Assembly: GCF_007997015.1 (NCBI RefSeq)
Contig: NZ_VOSM01000002.1
Span: 310,001 to 374,000 of the forward strand
Length of the DNA stretch: 64,000 nucleotides
Direction: 5' to 3'
Source of the DNA: Lujinxingia vulgaris
GTDB lineage: Bacteria > Myxococcota_A > Bradymonadia > Bradymonadales > Bradymonadaceae
The translations under genes and the position numbers were made by a program. Shown here one piece after another: positions 27,187-37,703 of this stretch (the stretch's first letter is position 1; each line of letters begins with the position of its first letter). Under the pieces are notes generated by a model. The model searched no databases and had not been told where the DNA came from. It saw nothing but the letters and a program-made list of their open reading frames with translations.

Positions 27187-28035
27187 TCAACCCAGGGTGG
27201 CCGGGTCGATGCTGTAGGTGACGTTGCAGTAGTCGCAGCCGATCTCGATGGGCTCGTTGCTGGCAGCGAGCTCCGCACGCTCCGCCGGGCTTAAGGTGGC
27301 CAGGGCGCCCAGGATGCGCTCTTCGCTGCAGTTGCAGCCGAAGCGAAAGAGGTCTTCGCCGAGGATGCGGTAGGGCACCTCCTCAAAGACCGCTTTGAGT
27401 ATGCCTTCATTCTCGAAGCTGCCGACCTCAAAGACCTTCTGAGTGCCGGTCTGCTCCAGGCGCTCGGTGACCGCGGCCAGCGTGTCGACGTGGGCGTCGG
27501 GCAAAAGCTGTACGAGAAATCCTCCGGCGTAGGTCAGCTGGCCCTGATCGTCGAAGAGGGTGCGCAGGCCGACCACCGAGTGGATCTGCTCGCTCTGCTT
27601 GAGGTAGCCGGCGATGGACTCACCCAGGCCGTAACCCTCCAGGGTCTCGACGATGCCCTGGTGGAGTTTGCCGGTGTAGGTGTCGCGGTGCACGCTGAGC
27701 AGGGTTTTGGGGCCGAGCGAGATGGTGTTGTCGCGCTCCTGCTGAATCAGCGCGCGGGTCACTCCGTCGGGGTGGCTGTCGGCGACGATGGAGCCGTGTT
27801 CAGGGTGTTTCAGCACTGTCTGCAGGCGGTAGTCCGGGCTCATGGCCAGGCGCAGCAGCACGGTGGCGGTGGCCAGCTCGGCCAGCCGCGGCGCGATCTC
27901 CGAGCCGGCCTGCTGGGCCTCGAGAACGCCGCGGGCGGTGGTGGTAGCGTTGATGGCGATGACGCGAAACGAGCCGTCTTCGCTCATCGCGCGCAGGCCC
28001 TGATCGTCAGGACTTTGGGGGGATAGGGTGCTCAT
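27187..28035 (-). CDS. hslO: Hsp33 family redox-regulated chaperone
   Basis: 282 residues. Begins MSTLSPQSPDDQGL; family motifs include VIAINATTTARGVLEAQQ, VLKHPEHGSIVADSHPDGVT, GIVETLEGYGLGESIAGYLK and QTHSVV-like SEQIHSVVGLRTLF. The C-terminal redox switch is complete: a CxC (GCNC) then, about 30 residues on, a CxxC (CDYC). These four Cys bind zinc when reduced. Oxidation and unfolding activate the chaperone to hold unfolded proteins. The ATG is weakly supported by GGAAAG; an upstream frame extends to 28098. It is convergent with the metallophosphoesterase gene. Confidence 0.95.
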   Translation of the reverse strand: MSTLSPQSPDDQGLRAMSEDGSFRVIAINATTTARGVLEAQQAGSEIAPRLAELATATVLLRLAMSPDYRLQTVLKHPEHGSIVADSHPDGVTRALIQQERDNTISLGPKTLLSVHRDTYTGKLHQGIVETLEGYGLGESIAGYLKQSEQIHSVVGLRTLFDDQGQLTYAGGFLVQLLPDAHVDTLAAVTERLEQTGTQKVFEVGSFENEGILKAVFEEVPYRILGEDLFRFGCNCSEERILGALATLSPAERAELAASNEPIEIGCDYCNVTYSIDPATLG

Positions 28036-28151
28036 GGCTGCAGCTTTCCGTAACGGGTCGATGTGGGGGAGTCTGACGCTCCGAAGGGAGGGAAACACCG
28101 AAGGTCGATGACTATTTCCCAGAGGTGGTTTCGGCCGGGGGAGACGCGCCG

Positions 28152-28174
28152 GCGCCCCTCCCGGGGAGGGGCGC
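28152..28174. other. GC-rich hairpin between the Hsp33 and thiolase genes
   Basis: GCGCCCCTCC pairs with GGAGGGGCGC across four bases. It lies upstream of the Hsp33 gene and downstream of the thiolase gene on the same strand, so it may end thiolase transcription; no clear T-run accompanies it. Confidence 0.4.
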
Positions 28175-28253
28175 GTGGAGGCGATGCTTATACCGTTGCC
28201 AGCCCCTAAGGTGTTGAACAGGCTGGCTTTTTGGTCACGCTATAAAAGCGGTG

Positions 28254-29441
28254 TTAGTTTCGGCGATAGAGGGTGACGACGGCCGCGCCGCCCAGCCCAA
28301 GGTTGTGCTGGAGCGCAATCTCGGCGCCCTCAACCTGGCGCTGGTCGGCCTGGCCGCGCAGCTGCCAGGTCAGCTCGGCGCATTGCGCAAGGCCGGTGGC
28401 CCCCAGGGGGTGGCCCTTGGAGATGAGCCCGCCCGAGGGGTTGACGACCCACTTGCCACCGTAGGTGACATCACCCGCGTCGATGAGCTGGCCGGCCTTG
28501 CCTTCCTCGCAGAGCCCGAGCGCCTCATAGGTGATGAGCTCGTTGGTGGAGAAGCAGTCGTGAAGCTCGATCACGTCGACATCCGCGATGCTCAGGCCGC
28601 TCTCGGCAAAGACCTGAGCTGCCGCGAGTTTGCTCATCTGGAAGCCCACCAGGTCGATGGCGCTCTTGCCAAAGGAGGCCGGGGTGTCGGTGGTCATGCT
28701 CATCGCGGCGATCTCGATGGCCTGATCTTCCAGGCCCAGCTCGCGCACCTTCTCCTCGCTCATCAGCACCGCGGCGGCCGCCCCGTCGGAGGTCGGGCAG
28801 CACTGCAGCATGGTCAGCGGGTGGTGCACCGGTCGCGACTCCAGGATGGCCTCCAGGCTGTACTCGTCCTGGAACTGGGAGCGGGGGTTTTTGGTGGAGT
28901 GGAGGTGGTTCTTATGGGCGATTTTTGCAAAATGCTCCACGGTCGTGCCGTAGCGCTCCATATGCTCCAGGCCGGCGTTGCCGAAGATCTGGGGGGCGGG
29001 CGGCGCTTTGGCAAAGCCGCGCTGGGAGGCCATCGTCTCAAAATGGCGGCCGAGCGGGTTGGCCCGGTCGTCCTGGCCGTCGGTCTTGAGCGAGCCGCGT
29101 TGCATCTTCTCAAAGCCCAGGGCCAGCGCGCAGTCGAGGATGCCCCCGGCGATGAGCTGGCGGGCCATAAAGAGGGCGGTGGAGCCGGTGGAGCAGTTGT
29201 TGTTGACGTTGTAGATCGGCACCCCGGTCAGCCCCAGCTCGTAGGCGGCGCGCTGTCCGCTGGTGGAGTCGCCGTAGACGTAGCCGCAGAAGACTTGCTC
29301 AATGGCCTGATAGTCCACGCCGGCGTCTTCCAGCGCCTGGGTGCCGGCCTCACGCACCATATCGGGGTAGTCCCACTCGCGGCGGCCGGGCTTCTCGAAG
29401 TTGGTCATACCGACGCCGACGACATAGACTTTGCGAGTCAT
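28254..29441 (-). CDS. SCP-x type thiolase / lipid-transfer protein
   Basis: 395 residues, thiolase superfamily. It begins [16 protein letters not shown]. The reactive Cys is in [19 protein letters not shown] near residue 90, and the His/Gly active-site segment is [20 protein letters not shown] near 345. [16 protein letters not shown] is typical of SCP-x and sterol-type thiolases, which cut 3-ketoacyl-CoA with long or branched chains. The short, late Cys motif of biosynthetic thiolases is not seen. AGGAG precedes the ATG. The ATG overlaps the stop of the acyltransferase gene as ATGA, so the two are co-translated. Confidence 0.92.
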   Translation of the reverse strand: MTRKVYVVGVGMTNFEKPGRREWDYPDMVREAGTQALEDAGVDYQAIEQVFCGYVYGDSTSGQRAAYELGLTGVPIYNVNNNCSTGSTALFMARQLIAGGILDCALALGFEKMQRGSLKTDGQDDRANPLGRHFETMASQRGFAKAPPAPQIFGNAGLEHMERYGTTVEHFAKIAHKNHLHSTKNPRSQFQDEYSLEAILESRPVHHPLTMLQCCPTSDGAAAAVLMSEEKVRELGLEDQAIEIAAMSMTTDTPASFGKSAIDLVGFQMSKLAAAQVFAESGLSIADVDVIELHDCFSTNELITYEALGLCEEGKAGQLIDAGDVTYGGKWVVNPSGGLISKGHPLGATGLAQCAELTWQLRGQADQRQVEGAEIALQHNLGLGGAAVVTLYRRN

Positions 29442-31072
29442 TCTTGCTCCTGAAGTTGGGGGGATGAATCGTGGGTGAGCCCGGCGCTGGCGTGTGCCTT
29501 GGAGGCCGGGGTTGGCGTTTTCATCGCGGTCTGAGGCGCTTCACCAGGAGGGCTCGCCAGGTCGGGTTGCCAGGGCAGCGCGTAGGCGGAGTCCTCATCG
29601 AAGAGGTGCCCGAAGCGGGCGATGAGGTAGTCGATTTTGACGTTCTCGAAGGTCTCAATGAGGCGCGCGCGCTCGCGGCCCAACGTCTCCAGCAGGTTTT
29701 TCTGGGTGCGAAAAAGCGTACGCGAGAGGATGCGGTCGCGGTAGACGAGGATCTTGCGCCACCAGGTTAAAAAGAAAAAGGCCGTCATCGGCAGGCTGCT
29801 GACAAAGAGCACCATCGCCCAGATCGGCGGCCGCAGGTTGCTCCAGAGATACCAGCCCAGAAAGAGGTACCAGAGCGGAAAGGCAAAAAAGCTGTTGATC
29901 AGCGCGATGAAGGCGCGTTTGGCCTCTTCGGGCTGGTGAGACACGATGGCGCGCACCAGCAGATAGGGCACCAGGTTTGTGATCATCCCGTAGATCGCCA
30001 GCGGCCCAAACCCCAGCGCGTACGCGGTGAGTTTGATGGCTTCTCGTCGGCTGCTCAAGTTCTCGGGGCTATGCTCATGGACGATGTCGTGGCGCAGGCG
30101 CACCTGTTTTAAGTGGTCTTTGTAGCGGCGGATGTCCATACGCACCCGGGCGACCATCGCCGGGTTTCGCTGCTCGTAGAAGTCGACCGCGTCGGCGATG
30201 GCCTGCTCGATGGTGAAGCGATCATCGAGGTCGGGGCGAGGACCGTCGGCGGCGCGCGCCCGATCGAAGAGCTTGTGGGTGAGCGGGCGCAGGTCGACGT
30301 CGTAGGCCCCCATAAACTCCGAGAGGAGCTCGTTTCCGTAGATGCGGTGGATGTCCATCACGAGCTGGCGGTTGCGCTCGTCGTGCACGTGGGTGGCCAC
30401 GTCGCGCAGGCGTTGCAAAATAAGCTGCGTGAGTTCGTAGACGGCCTGACGGGGATCCTGGCGGTGGAGGTCGGCAAAATCTCGCACATCGATGGGCTTG
30501 CCGTAGCGAATTAAGACGCTGGAGAGGAAGCGGTCGCGGTCGGCGAAGTTCAGCCCCACCGGCTGGATCTGAACGCCCAGGCGGTAGTCGTTGCGGGCTT
30601 CGGCTTCCAGGGCCAGGCGGGCGGTGCCGGTTTTGATCTCGCGGACCTGGCGGTCGGGGGAGTTGGCGCCCTCGGGGAACATGCCGACGCAGCCTCCGGC
30701 CTCCAGCAATTCAAAAGCGCGGTAGAAGCTGTTCTGGTTGCGTGCCGGCTGCCCACCCAGCTCGCTGGCGCGGTAGATGGGGATGACGCCCACCCCGTTG
30801 AGTACCGCGCGCACCACCGGATGTTTGAAGATGCCGCTGCGCGCCATGTAGTTGATACGAAAGGGCGACTCGGTGGCCAGGAGCACCGTGTCCATGATGG
30901 AGTTGGGGTGGTTGGCCGCCAGGATCATCGGCTGGTTCTGAGGGATATTCTCCTGGCCGACGACCTGGATGTCGTAGAAGTAGAGGCGCACCGAACCCTG
31001 CGCCAGAAAGCGCACCCCGCGATAGAAGTAGGGCATGGCCGTGGCATGCTTATAAAGATCGGCGTCAGCCAC
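29438..31072 (-). CDS. PlsC-like 1-acyl-glycerol-phosphate acyltransferase, long form
   Basis: About 544 residues. The PlsC domain (about 15-240) has the catalytic [27 protein letters not shown] and [12 protein letters not shown], which bind glycerol phosphate. The C-terminal half (about 250-520) has two or three membrane helices ([48 protein letters not shown]). Likely reaction: acyl transfer to a lysophospholipid at the inner membrane. The start is uncertain: GTG at 31072, ATG at 31036, or GTG at 31141, the last overlapping the previous gene by 23 bases. It ends overlapping the thiolase start by 4 bases. Confidence 0.85.
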   Translation of the reverse strand: MADADLYKHATAMPYFYRGVRFLAQGSVRLYFYDIQVVGQENIPQNQPMILAANHPNSIMDTVLLATESPFRINYMARSGIFKHPVVRAVLNGVGVIPIYRASELGGQPARNQNSFYRAFELLEAGGCVGMFPEGANSPDRQVREIKTGTARLALEAEARNDYRLGVQIQPVGLNFADRDRFLSSVLIRYGKPIDVRDFADLHRQDPRQAVYELTQLILQRLRDVATHVHDERNRQLVMDIHRIYGNELLSEFMGAYDVDLRPLTHKLFDRARAADGPRPDLDDRFTIEQAIADAVDFYEQRNPAMVARVRMDIRRYKDHLKQVRLRHDIVHEHSPENLSSRREAIKLTAYALGFGPLAIYGMITNLVPYLLVRAIVSHQPEEAKRAFIALINSFFAFPLWYLFLGWYLWSNLRPPIWAMVLFVSSLPMTAFFFLTWWRKILVYRDRILSRTLFRTQKNLLETLGRERARLIETFENVKIDYLIARFGHLFDEDSAYALPWQPDLASPPGEAPQTAMKTPTPASKAHASAGLTHDSSPQLQEQE

Positions 31073-31118
31073 AACGAGGTCCTGAAGATCAGAAAGAGGG
31101 TGCGTCTGTGGTCGGCGC

Positions 31119-31961
31119 TCAGGTGCCCTGAGATTCGGCACGCTGCGCGACGTGGTAGGCGTCGGCGATCGACCACATCGAGACGACCCAGCCCATCCAG
31201 AAGAGCCATAACATCATGCTGGTCGCGAACATCAGCCCGCCCTTAAGGGGCTCGCCGTTGTAGACCTGTCCCAGGCCGGTGAAAAGGAAGCTGAGCAGGC
31301 CGGCGACGAAGGGGCGGCGGTCGGGGCGTACGTGCTGCTGGGGGAGGTTGTCGCGAAAGGGGACAAGCTCCTGGCGGCGCGTATCGACCGGGGCGGCGAA
31401 GGGCGAGCCGGCATAAGGCGATGGCCGTGCCGAGGCCACCGAAGTTGGCTGGCTGCGCGGGGATGCGGGGGGCGCATATCCCGGGGGGGAGCGACGAATC
31501 GGGCCCACCGAGCCGTCGGTACCGTCGGGCGACGAGGTCTGGGGCGCCGGGGCGGAGCTCCAGCGCTGCGGGTTACCGTAGGCGGCCGAAGGGCCGGGCG
31601 TATGCGCCGCGTAGCGCGCGTCCGGGAGAGCGTCGTACGAGGCATCTTCGCCAGACGCATAGGACGCGTAGGGCGAAGGCGTTGATTGCGGATGGGCGGG
31701 CTGCGAGGCGGCGTCCTGGTGGTACGCGGGGGCGGGTGCCGGAGCGGGCTCAGGGGGCAGTGTGCCCGGGGGCAGGCGGTAGCCGAAGTCGTGATCGCCG
31801 CTGAAGTCGAGCGCCAGCAGATCGTGGGTGACCATCTCGTCGAGCAGCGCCTCGGCCTCACGCACCGGCACGCCCATGCGGTAGGCGAGGTGCGCCGGCG
31901 AGAGGGTGGTGACGCCTTCTTCGAAAAAGATGCCGAGAACGGCCTGGTGACGGCTGGACAT
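31119..31961 (-). CDS. Winged-helix plus TM2-domain protein
   Basis: 280 residues. Residues 1-60 look like a winged helix (SPAHLAYRMGVPVREAEALL, then DEMVTHDLLAL). A Pro/Ser/Tyr-rich disordered region (about 65-205) follows. The last 65 residues match the TM2 family: FVAGLLSFLFTGLGQVYNGE, then PLKGGLMFATSMMLWLFWMG, with GQVYNGE the recognisable core and two membrane helices. A predicted DNA-binding-like head tethered to the membrane is unusual. It may sense membrane state, but no function is known. It lies just upstream of the acyltransferase gene and is divergent from the lipoprotein array. Confidence 0.8.
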   Translation of the reverse strand: MSSRHQAVLGIFFEEGVTTLSPAHLAYRMGVPVREAEALLDEMVTHDLLALDFSGDHDFGYRLPPGTLPPEPAPAPAPAYHQDAASQPAHPQSTPSPYASYASGEDASYDALPDARYAAHTPGPSAAYGNPQRWSSAPAPQTSSPDGTDGSVGPIRRSPPGYAPPASPRSQPTSVASARPSPYAGSPFAAPVDTRRQELVPFRDNLPQQHVRPDRRPFVAGLLSFLFTGLGQVYNGEPLKGGLMFATSMMLWLFWMGWVVSMWSIADAYHVAQRAESQGT

Positions 31962-32250
31962 GGTGGGGAGTGCTCCTCGGTAGGGGGCAATGGGCCGGGC
32001 CGGCCCGCGCGCAGGGCAACAATGCGCAGGCCCGGCGCTGCATTCCCAATGCTCGACGCCATGCTAACGCGCGGGGGCAAATCTTGTAAATGTTCGCCCG
32101 TTGTGATCGGGCGGGTTGCTGGGCGGGGGGCGATGGTTACGTTTAGTTGCGTCTGCGGGAGGTATCGGCAGGACAGACACGAGCAGGCGCTGTGCGAGAG
32201 GGGACGTCCGCAGCGCTAAGGCAAGACCTGACAACAGCAAGGGGGGATGC

Positions 32251-33798
<1,548 letters not shown>

Positions 33799-33853
33799 GT
33801 TTAAGCCGCGGCAACAATGCTGAACGTTGTGCGATTGTGAGGATCGAAAGGAG

Positions 33854-33878
33854 CGCCCCCTTTTCAGGGGGCGTTTTT
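33854..33878 (+). terminator. Rho-independent terminator after lipoprotein 1
   Basis: CGCCCCC and GGGGGCG form a 7-bp stem with a six-base loop, followed by five T. It ends the first gene of the array separately from the next gene. Confidence 0.85.
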
Positions 33879-34236
33879 CGTTCTTGTGCGGCGCGGCGAT
33901 AGCGTTGTCATGGGCCGGGGGGGGGGATTCTGTGATTAGTGAGAATTGTTTGGTCTAGCCAGGGTGCTGATTACATTAGGTACTCGAACGCGCGAAGTTG
34001 CCACATGACTGCTGGTGTAGAGCCGATCGCGCTGTATTCGTTCCCTGATTCCTCGCGAGGATGCTGGATCATCGCCAACGCACAGGATGTGCGGCGCATG
34101 ATCGTTTGTCGCAACACGTAGTCGCAGAGATCACGAACGCGCGTGGGGCGCGTGGGTCTCGGGCTTCCTTGCAGAGGGCCCACCTGAAGATGGTGTGTCC
34201 GCTGCCTGTCCATCGCGTCGTATGAGGAGGTAGAGG
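33879..34236 (+). promoter_or_regulatory. Intergenic region before lipoprotein 2
   Basis: 358 bases with lower GC than the neighbours around 33930-34080. No coding frame has a ribosome site or resembles a known protein. It probably holds the promoter of the second lipoprotein gene. The only clear signal is the ribosome site GAGGAGG at about 34224-34230, before the ATG at 34237. Confidence 0.4.
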
Positions 34237-36117
34237 ATGAGAGGAACGATCAGGTTGGCCTTGAGTCTGGCCTGCGCGGGAGCGCTGGCTGGCTGTGGCA
34301 TGGAGAGCCTTGACCCGCCGGCGCCCGATCCGTCGGGAGGCGGCGGTGAGACCGGCCTGGCGCTGACGGTAGACCTCAGTGAGGTCGAGTCGGTGGCCGG
34401 GGTGCGCTTTATCGTCGAGACATGTGAAGGGGAGGAGGTTGTCGTTGATGAGCGAACGCTCGATGAACTCGACTTTCCCGATGACGAGGCCTTTGACGAT
34501 CTGGAGGTCGCCGATCAGCAGGGGGTGATCTTTGCGGATTACTTCGTGGTGCTCGAAGAGGGCTGCTACGACGTGGAGATCGTGCCCATTGATGAAGATG
34601 GCGAGGAGGTCGAGCTCTGTGAGCCCTCCCTGGCTTCCGGGGTGGAGGTGCGTGCCGGAGAGACCACCGAGATTGCGATGGTCAGCCAGTGCGGCGGCGA
34701 CAACTTCGGCGCGATGGACGTGCTCGGCGTGCTCAACTTCTCGCCGACGCTCACACGCCTCGACTTTGATCCGTCGAAGTTGGTGGAGTGTGAAGCGTTG
34801 ACCATCTGCGCTACCGCCGTGGACAGCGACGCTGACGACATTGAGTTTGAGTGGGAGCAGCGCTCCGGTCCGACACCGCGTGAGGGCCTGGAGGTGAGCT
34901 CGACCAGCGATCCCAACGCCGATGGCGAGGTGGTGGAGTGTGTCACTCTGACCCCCGGAAACACCGCGGCCTACGCCTTTGAGGTGCGCGCCTACGACGT
35001 GATCGTCGATGGCGATGGGGAGCGCGTGCGCGTGGAGACTTTGCTTCGGGAAAATGACGATACGGCTCGCTCCCACGCCCGCCTGAGCTTCCCGGTCTAC
35101 TCGACCTGCGAGGAGCCCCCGGCCGACGATGAAGGCGTGCTCGGTGAGATTGAAGACGAGCCGGCCGACGATCATCAAAAGGATAAGGAGCGCCCGGACG
35201 AGGACGTCTTAGGTGAGGTGGAAGATGAGCCGACCGACGATCATCAGAAGGATAAGGAGCGCCCGGACGAGGACGTCTTAGGTGAGGTCGAAGAGCCGGA
35301 AGAGGAGCATAAGAAGAAAGACCACCGGGACGAGGAAGAGGAAGATGTCTTAGGTGAGGTCGAAGAGCCGGAAGAGGAGCATAAGAAGAAAGACCACCGG
35401 GACGAGGAAGAGGAAGACGTCTTAGGTGAGGTCGAAGAGCCGGAAGAAGAGGAGCATAAGAAGAAAGACCACCGGGACGAGGAAGAGGAAGAGGTCTTAG
35501 GCGAGGTCGAAGAGCCGGAAGAAGAGGAGCATAAGAAGAAAGACCACCGAGACGAAGAAGAGGAAGAGGTCTTAGGTGAGGTCGAAGAGCCGGAAGAGGA
35601 AGAGCATAAGAAGAAGGACCACCGGGACGAAGAAGAAGAAGACGTCTTAGGTGAGGTCGAAGAGCCGGAAGAGGAGCATAAGAAGAAAGACCACCGGGAC
35701 GAGGAAGACGTCCTGGGTGAAGTGGAGCAGTGCACGCGCGCCATTCAGTACTGGCGGGACCACAACCGCTATGAGGGCGATCCGGATCGTCAGGTTTCCT
35801 GGCCCATCAATGAAGACACCGAGTTGCACGGGATGACCTGGCTGGAGCTTGTGGAGGAGCGCGTTCCGAAGTCGCGGGCCTGGGCGTTTATGGCGCAGCA
35901 GTACATTGTCGCGCGCCTGAACGAGGCCTCCGGCGCGCCGGTGCCGGCGGAAGTGGCGGCGGTGATGGCCGAGGCGGAGACCCTGCTGGGGGTTGAAGAT
36001 CCCTCGGAGATTGACCGGGTGCGCGCCAAAGACCTGATGTTTGTGATGCGCTCGTACAACGGAGGCCATATCGGCCCGGGAGCCTGCAGTGATGATGGTG
36101 GCGGGTCGGCCAGCTAA
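34237..36117 (+). CDS. Tandem paralogous lipoprotein 2, with charged 24-residue repeat array
   Basis: 626 residues; ATG preceded by GAGGAGG. Lipoprotein signal ACAGALAGC (Cys20, Gly at +2). The shared module (about 30-290) has FADYFVVLEEGCYDVEI, TTEIAMVSQC and AMDVLGVLNFSPTLTRL. Then come eight repeats of 22-24 residues, each starting VLGEVE and rich in Glu, Lys, His and Asp (PEEEHKKKDHRDEEEE). The end is a second copy of the Y-W-H-N module: AIQYWRDHNRYEG, SWPINEDTELHGMTWLEL and ARLNEASG. The repeats could form a long charged stalk. Its own terminator follows, so it is probably transcribed alone. Confidence 0.87.
   Translation: MRGTIRLALSLACAGALAGCGMESLDPPAPDPSGGGGETGLALTVDLSEVESVAGVRFIVETCEGEEVVVDERTLDELDFPDDEAFDDLEVADQQGVIFADYFVVLEEGCYDVEIVPIDEDGEEVELCEPSLASGVEVRAGETTEIAMVSQCGGDNFGAMDVLGVLNFSPTLTRLDFDPSKLVECEALTICATAVDSDADDIEFEWEQRSGPTPREGLEVSSTSDPNADGEVVECVTLTPGNTAAYAFEVRAYDVIVDGDGERVRVETLLRENDDTARSHARLSFPVYSTCEEPPADDEGVLGEIEDEPADDHQKDKERPDEDVLGEVEDEPTDDHQKDKERPDEDVLGEVEEPEEEHKKKDHRDEEEEDVLGEVEEPEEEHKKKDHRDEEEEDVLGEVEEPEEEEHKKKDHRDEEEEEVLGEVEEPEEEEHKKKDHRDEEEEEVLGEVEEPEEEEHKKKDHRDEEEEDVLGEVEEPEEEHKKKDHRDEEDVLGEVEQCTRAIQYWRDHNRYEGDPDRQVSWPINEDTELHGMTWLELVEERVPKSRAWAFMAQQYIVARLNEASGAPVPAEVAAVMAEAETLLGVEDPSEIDRVRAKDLMFVMRSYNGGHIGPGACSDDGGGSAS
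35137..35730 (+). repeat. Eight tandem 66-75 bp units in lipoprotein 2
   Basis: Each unit encodes VLGEVE followed by an acidic stretch and HKKKDHRDE. The first two units are diverged (DDHQKDKERPDED); the inner six are nearly identical at the DNA level, with a Glu codon gained or lost, which points to recent expansion by unequal exchange. Confidence 0.92.
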
Positions 36118-36156
36118 GGTCTTGCCACCGCGCTAAAAGTGCGGAGCAGGGCATCG

Positions 36157-36196
36157 ACGCCCCCGACGGTACGTGGCTACCGCCGGGGGCGTTTTC
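36157..36196 (+). terminator. Rho-independent terminator after lipoprotein 2
   Basis: ACGCCCCCG pairs with CGGGGGCGT around an inner stem-loop and is followed by four T, so transcription of the second lipoprotein ends here. Confidence 0.8.
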
Positions 36197-36520
36197 GTTT
36201 GGAGTGACAGGCATATCGGCCGGGTGGGCGCACGGTTGGGGGACGTAGTAAAAACGGATCGGAATTCACAGAATTCATCAAAATATTCAAAATGGGATTG
36301 CTCCCGGAGTTCTGAGGATTACGTTTTATCTATGACCCGATGAGGTAGGGGGAAGAGGTTGAGGCGGTACTGCCGACGGGTCAGGTGCCGGCATCCGACG
36401 AGGTTGATGTCGGGCCCATGAGTCTGGACTGAGCGGGGAGGGGCGGAAACAGTGGAGAGCGGCGAACGCCGACGCTGGCGCCCGGTCCCGGGAACTCGAT
36501 TTCAGAGAGGGGGAGACGCG
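36197..36520 (+). promoter_or_regulatory. Intergenic region before lipoprotein 3, with an AT-rich patch
   Basis: 324 bases. An AT-rich stretch at about 36250-36292 contains two GAATTC palindromes three bases apart (36262-36267 and 36271-36276). It is the most AT-rich spot of the area and a likely promoter or regulator site. The ribosome site GAGAGGGGGAG stands before the ATG at 36521. No gene is seen. Confidence 0.4.
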
Positions 36521-37588
36521 ATGAACATTCATCGACATAGATGGGGGCTGGTGTTTGCCGCCGGATGTATGGCCAGCTGTGGGGTGCTTCAGGAGCCGGG
36601 CCCGGGTGGGGAGCGCGGAGGGGCGTCGATGGAGCTGACCGTGGATATCACGGGCGGTAGCGACGTCTCGGGCTTTCTCTTTGAGATTGAGCGCTGCGGA
36701 GGCGGTGGGGATCGCATTGAGGCGCGACGCGACCTGGAGGATTTGCGCATCCCGGGGATGATCCCGACGCTGGAGGACAACCCGCTGGATCGGGGCTCGG
36801 CGCATCTTTTTTCGGACTTTTTTACGGTGGCCGATCCGGGCTGTTACGACATTCGCGTGCAGCCTTTGCAGGCCAACGGTGAGCCTTCGACGCAGTGTTA
36901 TGAGGGGCGGGCGAGCTCGGTGCAGGTTCGGGAAGGGCAGACCACCGAGGTGCTGATCATGAGTCAGTGTGATGCTGACCATACAGGCACACTCGATGTG
37001 ATCGCGGCGCTGAACCAGCCTCCGGTGATCGTGTCGATGGAGTACAGTCCCTCGAAGTTCGTCTTTGAGTGTGAAGAGGTTGAGGTGTGTGTGACGGCAC
37101 GCGACGTCAACGCCGATCCGATGAGCTTTGAGTTTGCGCAGGTCGGCGGCCAGGAGCCCTTTATGGGGCCGGAGCTGGTGAGCGTGGAGCAGGATGGCGA
37201 GCTTGCGCGGGCGTGTATGAAGGCCGCACCGCTGTGGAACGGCACCTACGAGTTCCGGGTGCGGGTCTACGACATGGTGCATGAGGGCGGGGAGCTTGTG
37301 CGAATGGAGGATTTTGTCGGGCGGCCCTCCCATGCCGAGATGGTCTTCCCGGTGCATACCAACTGGGACATTGAGCTTGAGTGCTACGATGAGGCCACCG
37401 GCGAGTTCCACCTGTTGCCGGGGGTGCGCGAGATTCAGCGGGCACCGGGGTGCAACCCGATCTGGCCGGCGCAGTTCTTCTGCAGCCCTTATAAGTGGGA
37501 CGATGTGGAGCGGACCTGCCCCGGCGGCGAGTTCCAGCCGCAGGAGGTCTACCCGGCCTGTGATGAGGTCTTACCGGCGGGAAATTAA
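36521..37588 (+). CDS. Tandem paralogous lipoprotein 3, Cys-rich C-terminus
   Basis: 355 residues. Lipoprotein signal VFAAGCMASC (probable lipid Cys20). The shared module has SDVSGFLFEIERCGGGGDR, FSDFFTVADPGCYDIRV, TTEVLIMSQC and TLDVIAALNQPPVIVSMEY. After the module, at about residue 285, a short Cys-containing end takes over (ELECYDEATGEFHLLPG, NPIWPAQFFCSPYKWDD, PACDEVLPAGN), and there is no Y-W-H-N module, repeat or acidic tail. A conserved GCY and SQC suggest disulphides in the exported protein. It is separated from gene 4 by 115 bases with no strong terminator, so the two may be co-transcribed. Confidence 0.83.
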   Translation: MNIHRHRWGLVFAAGCMASCGVLQEPGPGGERGGASMELTVDITGGSDVSGFLFEIERCGGGGDRIEARRDLEDLRIPGMIPTLEDNPLDRGSAHLFSDFFTVADPGCYDIRVQPLQANGEPSTQCYEGRASSVQVREGQTTEVLIMSQCDADHTGTLDVIAALNQPPVIVSMEYSPSKFVFECEEVEVCVTARDVNADPMSFEFAQVGGQEPFMGPELVSVEQDGELARACMKAAPLWNGTYEFRVRVYDMVHEGGELVRMEDFVGRPSHAEMVFPVHTNWDIELECYDEATGEFHLLPGVREIQRAPGCNPIWPAQFFCSPYKWDDVERTCPGGEFQPQEVYPACDEVLPAGN

Positions 37589-37703
37589 ACGCCGTGGACG
37601 ATAAGGAGCCGTCTTTCTAAGGCTCTTGTAACACCAGTACCTCGGCCTGGCCGTGGGGGTCGGGCCGAGGGTTGAACCAACCCGAAACACGAGGGGAATG
37701 CAT

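Noticed and set aside
33939-34121. A 60-codon frame in the gap before lipoprotein 2
   Set aside because: No ribosome site, no resemblance to known proteins, and it lies in a region likely to be a promoter.
35244-35744. A minus-strand frame of 166 codons rich in Ser/Thr under the repeats of lipoprotein 2
   Set aside because: It is the reverse complement of the charged repeat array, and the repetition explains the long open frame.
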